Below, in pieces: positions 56,194 to 64,000 of a stretch of 64,000 bases of DNA. Below the pieces are notes generated by a model. The model searched no databases. It had not been told where the DNA came from and worked only from the letters and a program-made list of their open reading frames with translations. The number at the start of each line of letters is the position of its first letter. Positions within the stretch are counted from its first letter, which is position 1. Made by a program: the position numbers and the translations under genes. Origin of the DNA: Flavobacteriales bacterium (GTDB taxonomy: Bacteria > Bacteroidota > Bacteroidia > Flavobacteriales_F > PHOS-HE28); contig JADZAC010000030.1 in NCBI GenBank assembly GCA_020852835.1, forward strand, positions 1 to 64,000. The letters run 5' to 3'.

Positions 56194-56888
56194 CAGTGGA
56201 AGCGGCGTTGCAATAGGTCGGTGAACGCCGTGGTCACTTCCTCGGCCGGGGCCTTGGGCAGCTTGGCGATCACTTCGTTGTTGAAGTAATGGTGCGCGGC
56301 GTCCGCGGCGTTCATGGCATTGAGGGCGTCCAGTGCATCTTCATAGCGCTTGCGGTCGCCACCGAACAGTTCGGCCACGAACCAGAACTTCTGGCTGAGC
56401 GCGATGGCCTTGCGCAGGTCGGCCACCGGCGCCTGCTCCAACTTGTCCGCCACGGTAACGGGGCGATCCACCGGGGAGAGCGGTGCGGCCTTGCCGCTTT
56501 CGGGTTTGGCGGCGGGTTGCTTGCCGGCTCTTTCCGCAGCAACCGGTGCTTCCGGCAACGGGCCTGCCACGTCCGGTGGCGCCGCGTGCTCCGTTTCGGC
56601 GATCGCGTCGATCAACGAGGTTTGCTGGGGGTGCACTTCCGGCGGGCGGGTATCCAAGCGGATGGCGGCCATGGGCGGCACCGAGGCCGCAGGCGGGGCA
56701 GCGGGCTCCGGTGCCGGAGCTGCAATGCCTGCGGTCACCGCCGTTTCACGCGCCTTGTGCCGCAGCACCACAAATCGTTCGTACACGGCCTGGGCGTTTT
56801 CCGTGCACCGCTCCAGCTCCTCCAAGTCCAGCTTTCCCAGCTCCAGCCGGCCCATCGCTTCCTGGAGGGAGCGGATCAGCTCATTCAT
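56193..56888 (-). CDS. Ala/Pro-rich helical protein, unknown function
   Basis: The 231-residue protein has three regions: an N-terminal coiled coil ([20 protein letters not shown], then [18 protein letters not shown]), a long Ala/Pro-rich low-complexity linker (about 60-150), and a helical C-terminus ([20 protein letters not shown], then [17 protein letters not shown]). It resembles proteins conserved in Bacteroidota that sit with the M28 and rsmI-type neighbourhood, but I cannot name a function. It overlaps the M28 gene start (TGATG), so both are co-translated. ATG 56888 (MNELIRSL) was chosen over 56915 because the extra residues are not helical. Confidence 0.75.
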   Translation of the reverse strand: MNELIRSLQEAMGRLELGKLDLEELERCTENAQAVYERFVVLRHKARETAVTAGIAAPAPEPAAPPAASVPPMAAIRLDTRPPEVHPQQTSLIDAIAETEHAAPPDVAGPLPEAPVAAERAGKQPAAKPESGKAAPLSPVDRPVTVADKLEQAPVADLRKAIALSQKFWFVAELFGGDRKRYEDALDALNAMNAADAAHHYFNNEVIAKLPKAPAEEVTTAFTDLLQRRFH

Positions 56889-56945
56889 CCGTACTGGTGA
56901 TCGTGGCTGCGGCATGGCATGGGGTCAGGGGCCTGCGAAATTCGT

Positions 56946-56953
56946 TAATTTCG
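56946..56953 (+). promoter_or_regulatory. -7-like promoter box of tdk
   Basis: TAATTTCG matches TAnnTTYG, 62 bases upstream of tdk ATG 57016, in the divergent gap with the gene at 56888. The leader contains an A7 run. Confidence 0.35.
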
Positions 56954-57015
56954 TGCCGCTTACAAAAAAAGGACCGGCAGCGACGCTTCCGGCAACCGGC
57001 CCAGCCCTCCCTTCG

Positions 57016-57624
57016 ATGTTCCTGGAACAACGCGCCAGCCTCCACCCGCGCAGGGGCTGGATCGAAGTGGTGTGCGGCAGCATGTTCTCCGGCAAGACCG
57101 AGGAACTGATCCGCCGCATGCGGCGCGCCGAATACGCCAAGCAGCAGGTGGGCATCTTCAAACCCGCCACCGACAACCGCTACCACGACAGCGATGTGGT
57201 AAGCCACGACAAACGCATCATCGCCAGCACCCCCGTGCCCCACAGCGCGGCCATCCTGCCCTTGTCCGCCGGGCTGCAGGTGGTGGGCATCGATGAAGCC
57301 CAGTTCTTCGACGAGGCCTTGCCCCGCGTGTGCGAACAATTGGCCAACAGCGGCGTGCGCGTGATCATCGCCGGGCTCGACATGGACTTCCAGGGGCGGC
57401 CGTTCGGGCCCATGCCGCAACTGCTGGCCATCGCCGAATACGTCACCAAGGTGCACGCCATCTGCCTGCACTGCGGTGAACTGGCCCACTACAGCCATCG
57501 CACCACCGGCAGCGATCGGCTGATCCTGCTGGGCGAGACCGAAAGCTACGAGCCGCTCTGCCGCCAGTGCTACCAAGCGGCACGCGCGGAAAAGGACGGC
57601 AAGCGGAACACCCTGTTCAGTTGA
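57016..57624 (+). CDS. tdk: Thymidine kinase
   Basis: The 202-residue type II thymidine kinase phosphorylates thymidine in the salvage pathway. The P-loop [20 protein letters not shown] is near residue 25, [14 protein letters not shown] carries the catalytic glutamate, and two zinc Cys pairs (HAICLHCGE and EPLCRQCYQ) frame the lasso domain ([20 protein letters not shown]). The length fits the family. ATG 57016 ([19 protein letters not shown]) follows a TAATTTCG box by 62 bases; the frame continues upstream only as shadow of the gene at 56888. The stop overlaps the murF-alr start by TGATG, so the genes are co-translated. Confidence 0.96.
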   Translation: MFLEQRASLHPRRGWIEVVCGSMFSGKTEELIRRMRRAEYAKQQVGIFKPATDNRYHDSDVVSHDKRIIASTPVPHSAAILPLSAGLQVVGIDEAQFFDEALPRVCEQLANSGVRVIIAGLDMDFQGRPFGPMPQLLAIAEYVTKVHAICLHCGELAHYSHRTTGSDRLILLGETESYEPLCRQCYQAARAEKDGKRNTLFS

Positions 57625-60077
57625 TGCCAGCAGCACCATTGGCCAGCGCTTTGGCCGCCGCCGCCGGCGGCACGCTGCTCGGACCCGACCGGCCCGTCCA
57701 TCAACTGGCCATCGATTCGCGCCAGCCCCTCGAGCCTGCGGGCACCCTCTTCATCGCCCTGGAGGGAAAGCACCACAACGGCCATCGCTATTTGCCCGAG
57801 CTGCGCGAACGCGGGGTGCAAGCTTTCCTGGTGCGCCAGGGTGCGGTGCAGGCCCTTCCCGGCGATAGCCTGATCGCCGTGCCCGACACGCTGCGGGCCT
57901 TGCAGGACATCGCCGCGTGGCACCGCGCACAGTTCAACCTGCCCGTGGTGGGCATCACCGGCAGCAACGGCAAGACCGTGGTGAAGGAATGGCTGAACCA
58001 ACTGCTGGCCCCAGAGGAACGCATCGTGCGCAGCCCCGGCAGCTGGAACAGCCAAGTGGGCGTGCCGCTGAGCGTGTGGGCCATCGACGGCACGCACACG
58101 CTCGGCCTCTTCGAGGCGGGCATCAGCGAGCCGGGCGAGATGGACGCGCTGGCGCGGATCATCGCACCGGACGTCGGCATCTTCACCAACATCGGCCCGG
58201 CGCACGGCGCGCACTTCGCCAGCGATGCGGCCAAGGCCGACGAAAAGGCCAAGCTCTTCCGCCGCGCCAAAACCGTGGTGTTCTGCAGCGACCACGCCGC
58301 GGTGCGCGAGGCGCTGAACAAGCTGCCCGGCGTGCAGCTGCTGGGCTGGGGGCGCAAGCACGATGCCGACCTGCGCATCGTGGAAGAACACGCCAACGGC
58401 GACCGCAGCACACTGCAACTGCGTTGGAAAAATGAGCCGTTCCCCGTTGAACTGCCCTTCAGCGATGCGGCCTCGGTGGAGAACGCGCTGCACTGCATCA
58501 CGCTGATGCTGCACTTGGGACGCAACAGGGAACAGGTGGCCGAACGCGTGCGGCAATTGCGGCCCGTGAGCATGCGGCTGGAAACACTGCCCGCGCTGAA
58601 CAACGGCACCCTGCTGAACGACGCCTACAGCAACGACCTCGCCTCGCTCACCATCGCCCTAGGCCAACTGGCGCGCACGGCCGCCGGGCGCACCAAGCTG
58701 GTGGTGCTCTCGGACATTGCCGACAGCGGCGAGGCCCCGGAGCAACGGCATGCGCACATCACCGGGCTGCTGCGTTCGGCCGGCGTGGAACACGTGATCG
58801 CCATCGGCCCCGCCATGCGCGAACACGCCGCGCTGTTCCCGGCGGGAACACGCTTCTTCGACGATGCCGTTGCGTTGCTGCACGCCTTGCCGGAGCCTCC
58901 GGTGAACGGCGCCGTGACGTTGGTGAAGGGTGCCCGCAGCTTCGGGCTGGAACGCGTGGTGGCGCGCTGGGAGGAACGCACGCACGGCACGGTGATGGAG
59001 GTGGACCTGGAGGCCATGCGCCACAACTTGAACCACTACCGTGAGCTGTGCGGGCCGCAGGTGCGCATCATGGGCATGGTGAAGGCCGGCGGTTACGGCA
59101 GCGGCGCAGTGGAGATGGCGCGCTTCCTTGCGCACGAACAGGTGGCCTGGCTCGGCGTGGCCTACGCCGACGAGGGCATTGAGCTGCGCCGCCAGGGCGT
59201 CCGCACGCCGGTACTGGTGATGAACCCCGAGCCGGTGCCCATGGAAACTTTGCACCGCTACCAGCTGGAAGCCGAGGTGTACGATGCATGCTCACTGAAA
59301 GCAGCCATGGACTTCGCGGCACACGTGCCGGATGCGCCGGCCGTACACCTGAAGTTGGATACCGGTATGCACCGCTTGGGCTTTCTGCCCGAGGACCTGC
59401 CCGAACTGCTGGAAGCGCTGCGTAGCACGAAGCACCTGCGCGTGGCCAGCATCTTCTCACACCTGGCCGCCAGCGAAGACCCGCAGCACGATGCCTTCAC
59501 ACGCGGGCAGATCGCGCTCTTCCGGGAGTTGTCCGCGCAGCTCGCCGGTGCGCTGGGCTACGCCCCCCTGCTGCACATCGCCAACTCCGCCGCCGCCACG
59601 CGCTTCCCCGAAGCCCGGTTGGACATGGTGCGCCTGGGCATCGGCCTGCATGGCATCGGTGCGAACGCGCAAGAGACCGCCCTGCTGCGACCGGTGGAAA
59701 CGCTGCGCACGGTGATCGCCCAATTGAAGGAACTGGCCGCAGGCGAAAGTGTGAGCTACGGCCGAAAAACCATGCTCACCAAGCCGGCCCGCATCGCCGT
59801 GCTGCCCATCGGCTATGCCGACGGGCTTTCACGCCGCCTCGGCGAAGGCCGCGGCCGCGTGTGGGTCCACGGCCAGGAAGCGCGCACCGTAGGCGCAGTG
59901 TGCATGGACATGTGCATGGTGGACGTTACCGGCATCCCTTGCGCAACGGGCGATGATGCCTTTGTGTTCTCCCCTCAGCACCCTGTGCAGGATTACGCAC
60001 GCGACCTCGGCACCATTCCCTACGAAGCGCTCACCAGCATCAGCCCCAGGGTGAAAAGGGTGTTTGTGAGGGAGTGA
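57624..60077 (+). CDS. Bifunctional MurF ligase / alanine racemase
   Basis: The 817-residue protein fuses two cell-wall enzymes. Residues ~1-440 are MurF, which adds D-Ala-D-Ala to UDP-MurNAc-tripeptide: VVGITGSNGKTVVKEWLNQL is the ATP loop near residue 111, LFEAGISEPGEMDALARI the Mur-ligase acid motif and NDAYSNDLASLTIAL the C-terminal mark. Residues ~455-817 are a PLP-dependent alanine racemase that makes D-alanine: Lys487 in IMGMVKAGGYGSGAVEMA, and the Tyr in GESVSYGRKTMLTKPARIAV. This murF-alr fusion is a hallmark of Bacteroidota. The start at 57624 overlaps tdk (TGATG). The open frame runs upstream into tdk only as shadow. Confidence 0.95.
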   Translation: MPAAPLASALAAAAGGTLLGPDRPVHQLAIDSRQPLEPAGTLFIALEGKHHNGHRYLPELRERGVQAFLVRQGAVQALPGDSLIAVPDTLRALQDIAAWHRAQFNLPVVGITGSNGKTVVKEWLNQLLAPEERIVRSPGSWNSQVGVPLSVWAIDGTHTLGLFEAGISEPGEMDALARIIAPDVGIFTNIGPAHGAHFASDAAKADEKAKLFRRAKTVVFCSDHAAVREALNKLPGVQLLGWGRKHDADLRIVEEHANGDRSTLQLRWKNEPFPVELPFSDAASVENALHCITLMLHLGRNREQVAERVRQLRPVSMRLETLPALNNGTLLNDAYSNDLASLTIALGQLARTAAGRTKLVVLSDIADSGEAPEQRHAHITGLLRSAGVEHVIAIGPAMREHAALFPAGTRFFDDAVALLHALPEPPVNGAVTLVKGARSFGLERVVARWEERTHGTVMEVDLEAMRHNLNHYRELCGPQVRIMGMVKAGGYGSGAVEMARFLAHEQVAWLGVAYADEGIELRRQGVRTPVLVMNPEPVPMETLHRYQLEAEVYDACSLKAAMDFAAHVPDAPAVHLKLDTGMHRLGFLPEDLPELLEALRSTKHLRVASIFSHLAASEDPQHDAFTRGQIALFRELSAQLAGALGYAPLLHIANSAAATRFPEARLDMVRLGIGLHGIGANAQETALLRPVETLRTVIAQLKELAAGESVSYGRKTMLTKPARIAVLPIGYADGLSRRLGEGRGRVWVHGQEARTVGAVCMDMCMVDVTGIPCATGDDAFVFSPQHPVQDYARDLGTIPYEALTSISPRVKRVFVRE

Positions 60078-60136
60078 AGGAATCTCCTTCCGCCAGTTGT
60101 AGTTCCTGCACCGTGCGTTGGTGAAGTAGCGACCGG

Positions 60137-60559
60137 CTATTCGGCCTTCCGCGTCTTCTCCCCCAGCAGGTCCATCAGCCGGTCGGCGAGCTTGTGCAGC
60201 AATGCGATGTGTGCATCGTACTGCGCGGCTATCCGGTCCAGTACCTCCTGCGGCACCACGTGCACCGTGTTATGGTATGCGCCATTCGCCCCGTGCTCCA
60301 CTTTGCTGTCATGCACGTGCAGCACAAATGGATCAGGGCTGAGCAACCATTCCATGCTCACCTTGTACAACTCCGCCACTTTGCGAAGCTCCCCGATGTG
60401 GATCCGGTCCTCATCCTTTTCCCAGCGGCTCACCGTGGGCTGCGCCACGCCCAGCGCCTCGGCAACGAACTGCTGCGTGTAATTGTGCGCGGCCCGCAGG
60501 ATGCGCAGTTTCGAACCCATCAGGATCCCATTCTCCGCTTCCACGCCAGGATTTCGCAT
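60137..60559 (-). CDS. XRE-family helix-turn-helix regulator
   Basis: The 140-residue protein has a Cro/C1-type HTH at about residues 14-75 (KLRILRAAHNYTQQFVAEAL, then GVAQPTVSRWEKDEDRIHIG) and a C-terminal coiled-coil-like helix (EVLDRIAAQYDAHIALLHKL), possibly for dimer formation. It has no signal peptide. The start at ATG 60559 is supported by TAGTTTTG ending 7 bases upstream; ATG 60520 is a possible shorter start. It converges with murF-alr and is divergent from the T9SS gene at 60739. The inverted repeat at 60634-60654 is a candidate operator for this protein. Confidence 0.88.
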   Translation of the reverse strand: MRNPGVEAENGILMGSKLRILRAAHNYTQQFVAEALGVAQPTVSRWEKDEDRIHIGELRKVAELYKVSMEWLLSPDPFVLHVHDSKVEHGANGAYHNTVHVVPQEVLDRIAAQYDAHIALLHKLADRLMDLLGEKTRKAE

Positions 60560-60566
60560 GATGCGC

Positions 60567-60574
60567 CAAAACTA
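60567..60574 (-). promoter_or_regulatory. -7 promoter box of the XRE regulator
   Basis: On the minus strand this is TAGTTTTG, a full TAnnTTTG match, ending 7 bases before ATG 60559. Confidence 0.5.
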
Positions 60575-60633
60575 TTCACCAGCGGCATATTTTATTCAGG
60601 ATAGGCCCTTGTTATGGGATCGGCCCCCGAAAC

Positions 60634-60654
60634 CTTCGCTTCACCGTAGCGAAG
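60634..60654. promoter_or_regulatory. Inverted repeat between the XRE gene and the T9SS gene
   Basis: CTTCGCT-tcaccgt-AGCGAAG is a perfect 7-bp inverted repeat with a 7-base centre. It lies in the divergent gap and is a candidate operator, possibly for the XRE protein. This is inference. Confidence 0.45.
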
Positions 60655-60738
60655 TTTCTGCGGCTCATGGAAGTTCAGGCATCCACCCAAACCCCCATAC
60701 CAATGCAGATCGATATACCAAGTTCACCGGCACGGAAC

Positions 60739-63525
60739 ATGCACCGGGCGGCCACCCTGTTTCTTTCCACCTCTCTGGCATGCGGCATGGCCCTCGCCCA
60801 ATACATACCGCCGGATCACTTGGGCGGCGAGCACCAAGGCACGGACGTGCTGCGCAAGAACAATGGGCAGGTGTATGATACCGACGGCAACCAGCGGCGC
60901 GATGTGAAAGCCTATTTTGAAGGTTCGCCCGTGGGCATCTACCTTCGGGATTCCAGCCGGGTATCCTTTACCTACGCCACGATGTTCATGGACAGCGCCA
61001 TTGCGGACACCTCCTACCGGGTGGACATGGCCTTCAGCGGGGCAAAGCCCAAGAACCCGCAGTTGCTGCTGCCAGCGCCGGGCCTGGCCAATTACTATCG
61101 CGGCGAGCATGCCACGGAATTAGTGCCCGCGTACTACCGGGGCATTTACAAGGAGGTGCTCTACCGCATCGACATGCACCTGTACGCCAGCAATGGCGGG
61201 CCGCGCATGGCCTTCGTGGTGCGCCCCGGCGGCAATCCCTCGGCCATCAAACTGATGTTCAACGGGCAGGACAGCTTGGGCATCGATTGGCTGGGTTCCT
61301 TGAATGTGTACCTCAGCGGCAAATGGGTGGAACTGAAACAGGCCACCGCCTACCAAGTGACCAGCGGCGGGACCATGGTGGATGTGCCTTGGACTCCGCA
61401 ATGGGTGCATGAGAACGGCACTGTATACGCCACGCTCAGCTTCGGGGATTATGACCCTGCATTACCCTTGGTCCTTCAAATTGGATACGCAGCCATGGGC
61501 GGCGGCGGCCCGGACCAGCGCGACATGAACTGGAGCACCTACGTGGGCGGCGCTGGCGATGACGAACTGACCTGCGTGGAAACGGATGAAAATGGCAATG
61601 CCTATACCTGCGGGCACACGTTGGCTGCTGATTTTCCGGTGGATCCGGGAAATGCGCACTATGATCCGTTCATTGGCGATTTTGCAGGCCATGATGATGC
61701 CGTGATCATGAAGTTTGACGGCCCCAGCAAGCGCGTGGAATGGGCTACTTATTACAACGGCGTGGTGCCCAGCCCGGTTATCAACCCGAACCCGGATGAA
61801 CTCCATGCCCGCACCGAGGCCCGCAAACTGGCCGTGTACACGTGGCCCAACCCCGATAAGCAATATGTCTTCGCCACCGGCGTGACCAATTGCGCGGATT
61901 TCGCCTCTGACGCAAATAGTCAGTCCATTTTTTCAAGTGCCTTCCAAGAGGGGTACAGCGGTGGGCGTACCCGTATGTGGGTGGCGGCATTTACGAAAGA
62001 GCAAGGAGTGCGACATTGGGCCACTACCCACGGGCAGGGCAATGGCCAGTACGATAGCCGGGAAGAGGGCTTGGCCATCGCCATCAACCAGGCGGGCCAG
62101 TTGGCCGTGGGCGGCCGCCTGCACCGCACAGTAAACTACAGCGTGGCCAACCCGGTGTTCCCCGTGGTGACGCCTGCGGGTGCCTACAACCACAGCGGCA
62201 ATACCGGCGGGGCCTTCATCATGTCCTTCAATGCGGATTTCACCATCCGCTGGGCAAGTACCTTGGGCAACTATGACCAGGTGGCCTACACCCAGCTCAC
62301 CGACCTGCGGTATGAATCCACCGGACGCTGGTTGTGGTTCACCGGCATCAGTTCCGGGAACCTCTCCACACTTGACCTTGTGTCGCCCACGGGCAGTTAC
62401 TCCAACCAATTCGGAACGGTGATGGTCGGGGAGTTCAATATGATCACCGGGCCAGGCTTGGCCTACTGCACCCGCTGGGGCGGTGGTCCCATCACGGACC
62501 CCTCCAGCCTGGCTTATGGCCTGGACTTTGACGGCAAGTACATGTGGGTGGTGGGCGGCACCCGGCGGTCCGCCGTTACGGAAGCGGATGCACCGTTGCC
62601 CACTGGCCCCTCCACCATTTACCACAGCTTGGTGAACGCCAGCGACCCACCGCCCGGCAACCCCTGCGACGGCTTTATCCTGAAGTTTGACGTTGCGCAG
62701 CACACCCTCCTGTACGGCACGCTGATCGGCGGCAACAAGTATGACATGCTGCTGGACGTGGGCCATGATGCGGATCATGTGTATATCACAGGCGAAAGCC
62801 GCAGCACCGGCGGCTTTGCGACGGACCTGAGCCCCTTGCGCTACTTCCAACCCATGAACAGCAACGTGAACACCCGCGATGCGGTGGTGTTGGCCATCCG
62901 TTCAGGCGATGCGGCCCCGGAGATGATGTGGCGCACCGCGTATGGCGGCACCGCCAGCGAGCGTGGTTGGGGCATTGCCGGCAGCATGGCGCAGCCTAGC
63001 GATGTGTACCTAGTGGGCGGTGCGGCTTCCCAGCCTTTCCAACTGTTCCCGCTCCATGAGTTCAGCACCACCAGCACGCTGGACTATTACCAGCCCCTGA
63101 ATCTCTCGGGCGCGGGTGCCAGCGGTTCGCTCAATTCCTGGTACCGGTTTGAATGGGGCCTTGATTTCGAGAACGGCACCTTGGGGTTTGCTTCCCCCGA
63201 GGCCAGTTACCAGGGGCACGATGGGTTCATCGCCTCCTTTGCGGCCTACCATCCCGTTGGTGTGTGGGAACAGGAGGGAAATGTTTCCGGTAATGGATTG
63301 CTTGTCACACCGCTGCCCGGATACGGCCAATGGGCAGTACACTTCCCCAATGCCGGGGAATGGAAGCTGATGGCCTTTAACGCCGCAGGCCAGGTTGTGG
63401 GGGATTGGCCATCCCACGGCACTTCCACGACAGTGGACCTTACTGGACTGGCTCCAGGCATATACTTGCTGCAGGCAATGACAGCGACCGGCAAAACGCT
63501 AAGCACCAAGCTGGCCAAGCCATGA
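60739..63525 (+). CDS. Large SBBP-type T9SS type A surface protein
   Basis: The 928-residue protein has a signal peptide (MHRAATLFLSTSLACGMALA, then QYIPPD), a conserved N-terminal domain like that of the 45695 gene (GQVYDTDGNQRRDVKAYFEG, then FVVRPGGNPSAIKLMFNGQD, then GDYDPALPLVLQIG), SBBP-like propeller repeats (NWSTYVGGAGDDELTCVETD, then GNAYTCGHTLAADFPVD, then VYITGESRSTGGFA) and a T9SS type A sorting domain (about 845-928; GEWKLMAFNAAGQVV, then LAPGIYLLQAMT). It is exported to the surface or released, function unknown. ATG 60739 starts the signal peptide; ATG 60667 would add 24 residues without one. Its stop overlaps the next start (ATGA). Confidence 0.87.
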   Translation: MHRAATLFLSTSLACGMALAQYIPPDHLGGEHQGTDVLRKNNGQVYDTDGNQRRDVKAYFEGSPVGIYLRDSSRVSFTYATMFMDSAIADTSYRVDMAFSGAKPKNPQLLLPAPGLANYYRGEHATELVPAYYRGIYKEVLYRIDMHLYASNGGPRMAFVVRPGGNPSAIKLMFNGQDSLGIDWLGSLNVYLSGKWVELKQATAYQVTSGGTMVDVPWTPQWVHENGTVYATLSFGDYDPALPLVLQIGYAAMGGGGPDQRDMNWSTYVGGAGDDELTCVETDENGNAYTCGHTLAADFPVDPGNAHYDPFIGDFAGHDDAVIMKFDGPSKRVEWATYYNGVVPSPVINPNPDELHARTEARKLAVYTWPNPDKQYVFATGVTNCADFASDANSQSIFSSAFQEGYSGGRTRMWVAAFTKEQGVRHWATTHGQGNGQYDSREEGLAIAINQAGQLAVGGRLHRTVNYSVANPVFPVVTPAGAYNHSGNTGGAFIMSFNADFTIRWASTLGNYDQVAYTQLTDLRYESTGRWLWFTGISSGNLSTLDLVSPTGSYSNQFGTVMVGEFNMITGPGLAYCTRWGGGPITDPSSLAYGLDFDGKYMWVVGGTRRSAVTEADAPLPTGPSTIYHSLVNASDPPPGNPCDGFILKFDVAQHTLLYGTLIGGNKYDMLLDVGHDADHVYITGESRSTGGFATDLSPLRYFQPMNSNVNTRDAVVLAIRSGDAAPEMMWRTAYGGTASERGWGIAGSMAQPSDVYLVGGAASQPFQLFPLHEFSTTSTLDYYQPLNLSGAGASGSLNSWYRFEWGLDFENGTLGFASPEASYQGHDGFIASFAAYHPVGVWEQEGNVSGNGLLVTPLPGYGQWAVHFPNAGEWKLMAFNAAGQVVGDWPSHGTSTTVDLTGLAPGIYLLQAMTATGKTLSTKLAKP

Positions 63526-64000
63526 AACGGATTGTTGGAGTTGCCACCGCCGCACTGCTCAGTGCGGCGGTGGCCAACGCCCAGTACTGGAAGGCGCTGG
63601 GCAAGGGAACCATCGGCCCAACTGAAATTCAAACGCTGTACGGAGATAGCAGCTCCAATAGTCTGCTTGCGGGAGGCACGTTCATGTGGATCATGAACGA
63701 AAACGATACCGTGCTTGGCATGGGCCAAGCTGCATGGGATGGAACCAGGTGGGATAGCGTAGCCACGCGGATACAACCTATTTCTGGAAACAATTCAACC
63801 AATCAAACGCATTGGTTTCTGCGCTTTGAAGGGCGGTTGTATGCGTGCGGCTTCTTTGGCTTTCAAAATTCGGATGGCACATGGAACAACAACTTGGCCA
63901 GACTTGATGAGGTTAACCAGCATTGGGAGAACTTGGGGTGTAACTATCAATTCATGACCGGCCTTACAACACTGGTCCCCAAGCAACCCCAAACCACTCT
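63522..64000 (+). CDS. Secreted protein partnered with the SBBP T9SS gene (3' end outside window)
   Basis: The visible 159 residues begin with a signal peptide (MKRIVGVATAALLSAAVANA, then Q) and continue with propeller-like repeats (YWKALGKGTIGPTEIQTLYG, then LGMGQAAWDGTRWDSVATRI, then GRLYACGFFGFQNSDGTWNN). It resembles the truncated gene at 45691, which follows the paralogous T9SS gene in the same way. Overlap with the upstream stop (ATGA) shows co-translation. The C-terminus and any sorting domain lie beyond the window. Confidence 0.75.
   Translation, partial: MKRIVGVATAALLSAAVANAQYWKALGKGTIGPTEIQTLYGDSSSNSLLAGGTFMWIMNENDTVLGMGQAAWDGTRWDSVATRIQPISGNNSTNQTHWFLRFEGRLYACGFFGFQNSDGTWNNNLARLDEVNQHWENLGCNYQFMTGLTTLVPKQPQTT

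Overview
The window comes from a GC-rich Bacteroidota genome, most likely a flavobacterial lineage of the kind recovered from water or sludge (the lineage is inference). The evidence is a murF-alr fusion, a DAHP synthase/chorismate mutase type II fusion, two-component 'propeller' sensors, many secreted proteins with type IX secretion (T9SS) C-terminal sorting domains, a PorE-like OmpA protein, no Shine-Dalgarno-led starts, and promoter-like TAnnTTTG/TAnnTTCG boxes close to start codons. No rRNA, tRNA or CRISPR array was seen.

Region by region. 1-2.6 kb: a divergent pair, a DUF2249 protein (cut by the window edge) and a T9SS-exported multicopper oxidase, with a perfect palindrome touching the oxidase start codon. 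2.7-10.7 kb: a compact operon of an HPt protein, a propeller-sensor adenylate cyclase with a C-terminal receiver, and a propeller-sensor hybrid histidine kinase; together these look like a phosphorelay that controls cAMP synthesis and are the best candidate for an undescribed system. 10.8-14 kb: sucC, an MscS channel and a LolD-like ATPase. 14-20.3 kb: an octanucleotide tandem array, small secreted and membrane proteins, a J-domain/KTSC protein and a large T9SS type B cargo. 20.4-29 kb: ettA, a GT39-like membrane protein, murQ, a T9SS PKD protein, a conserved hypothetical, a Nudix protein and mnmD. 29.3-37.2 kb: a PorE-like protein, an M42 peptidase, a small membrane protein, a GNAT enzyme, a second GT39-like protein and an S9 peptidase.

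37.5-48.3 kb is a cluster of T9SS surface proteins. Four frame breaks lie in mononucleotide runs, one gene has an in-frame TGA, and two genes are cut tail to tail near 45.2 kb. The T9SS protein at 45.7-48.3 kb has a (GA)13 repeat between its likely start codon and its signal-peptide cleavage site and is out of frame by one step, so it is a strong phase-variation candidate. Its two-gene layout recurs at 60.7-64 kb. 48.6-60.6 kb returns to housekeeping genes: the DAHP synthase/chorismate mutase fusion, a CoA-transferase, a quinone-oxidoreductase-like protein, rsmI, a VapBC-type pair, an M28 peptidase, tdk, murF-alr and an XRE regulator.

Limits: functions come from motif recognition only. Promoters, operators and terminators are visual matches, and the long-read-error reading of the frame breaks is inference.
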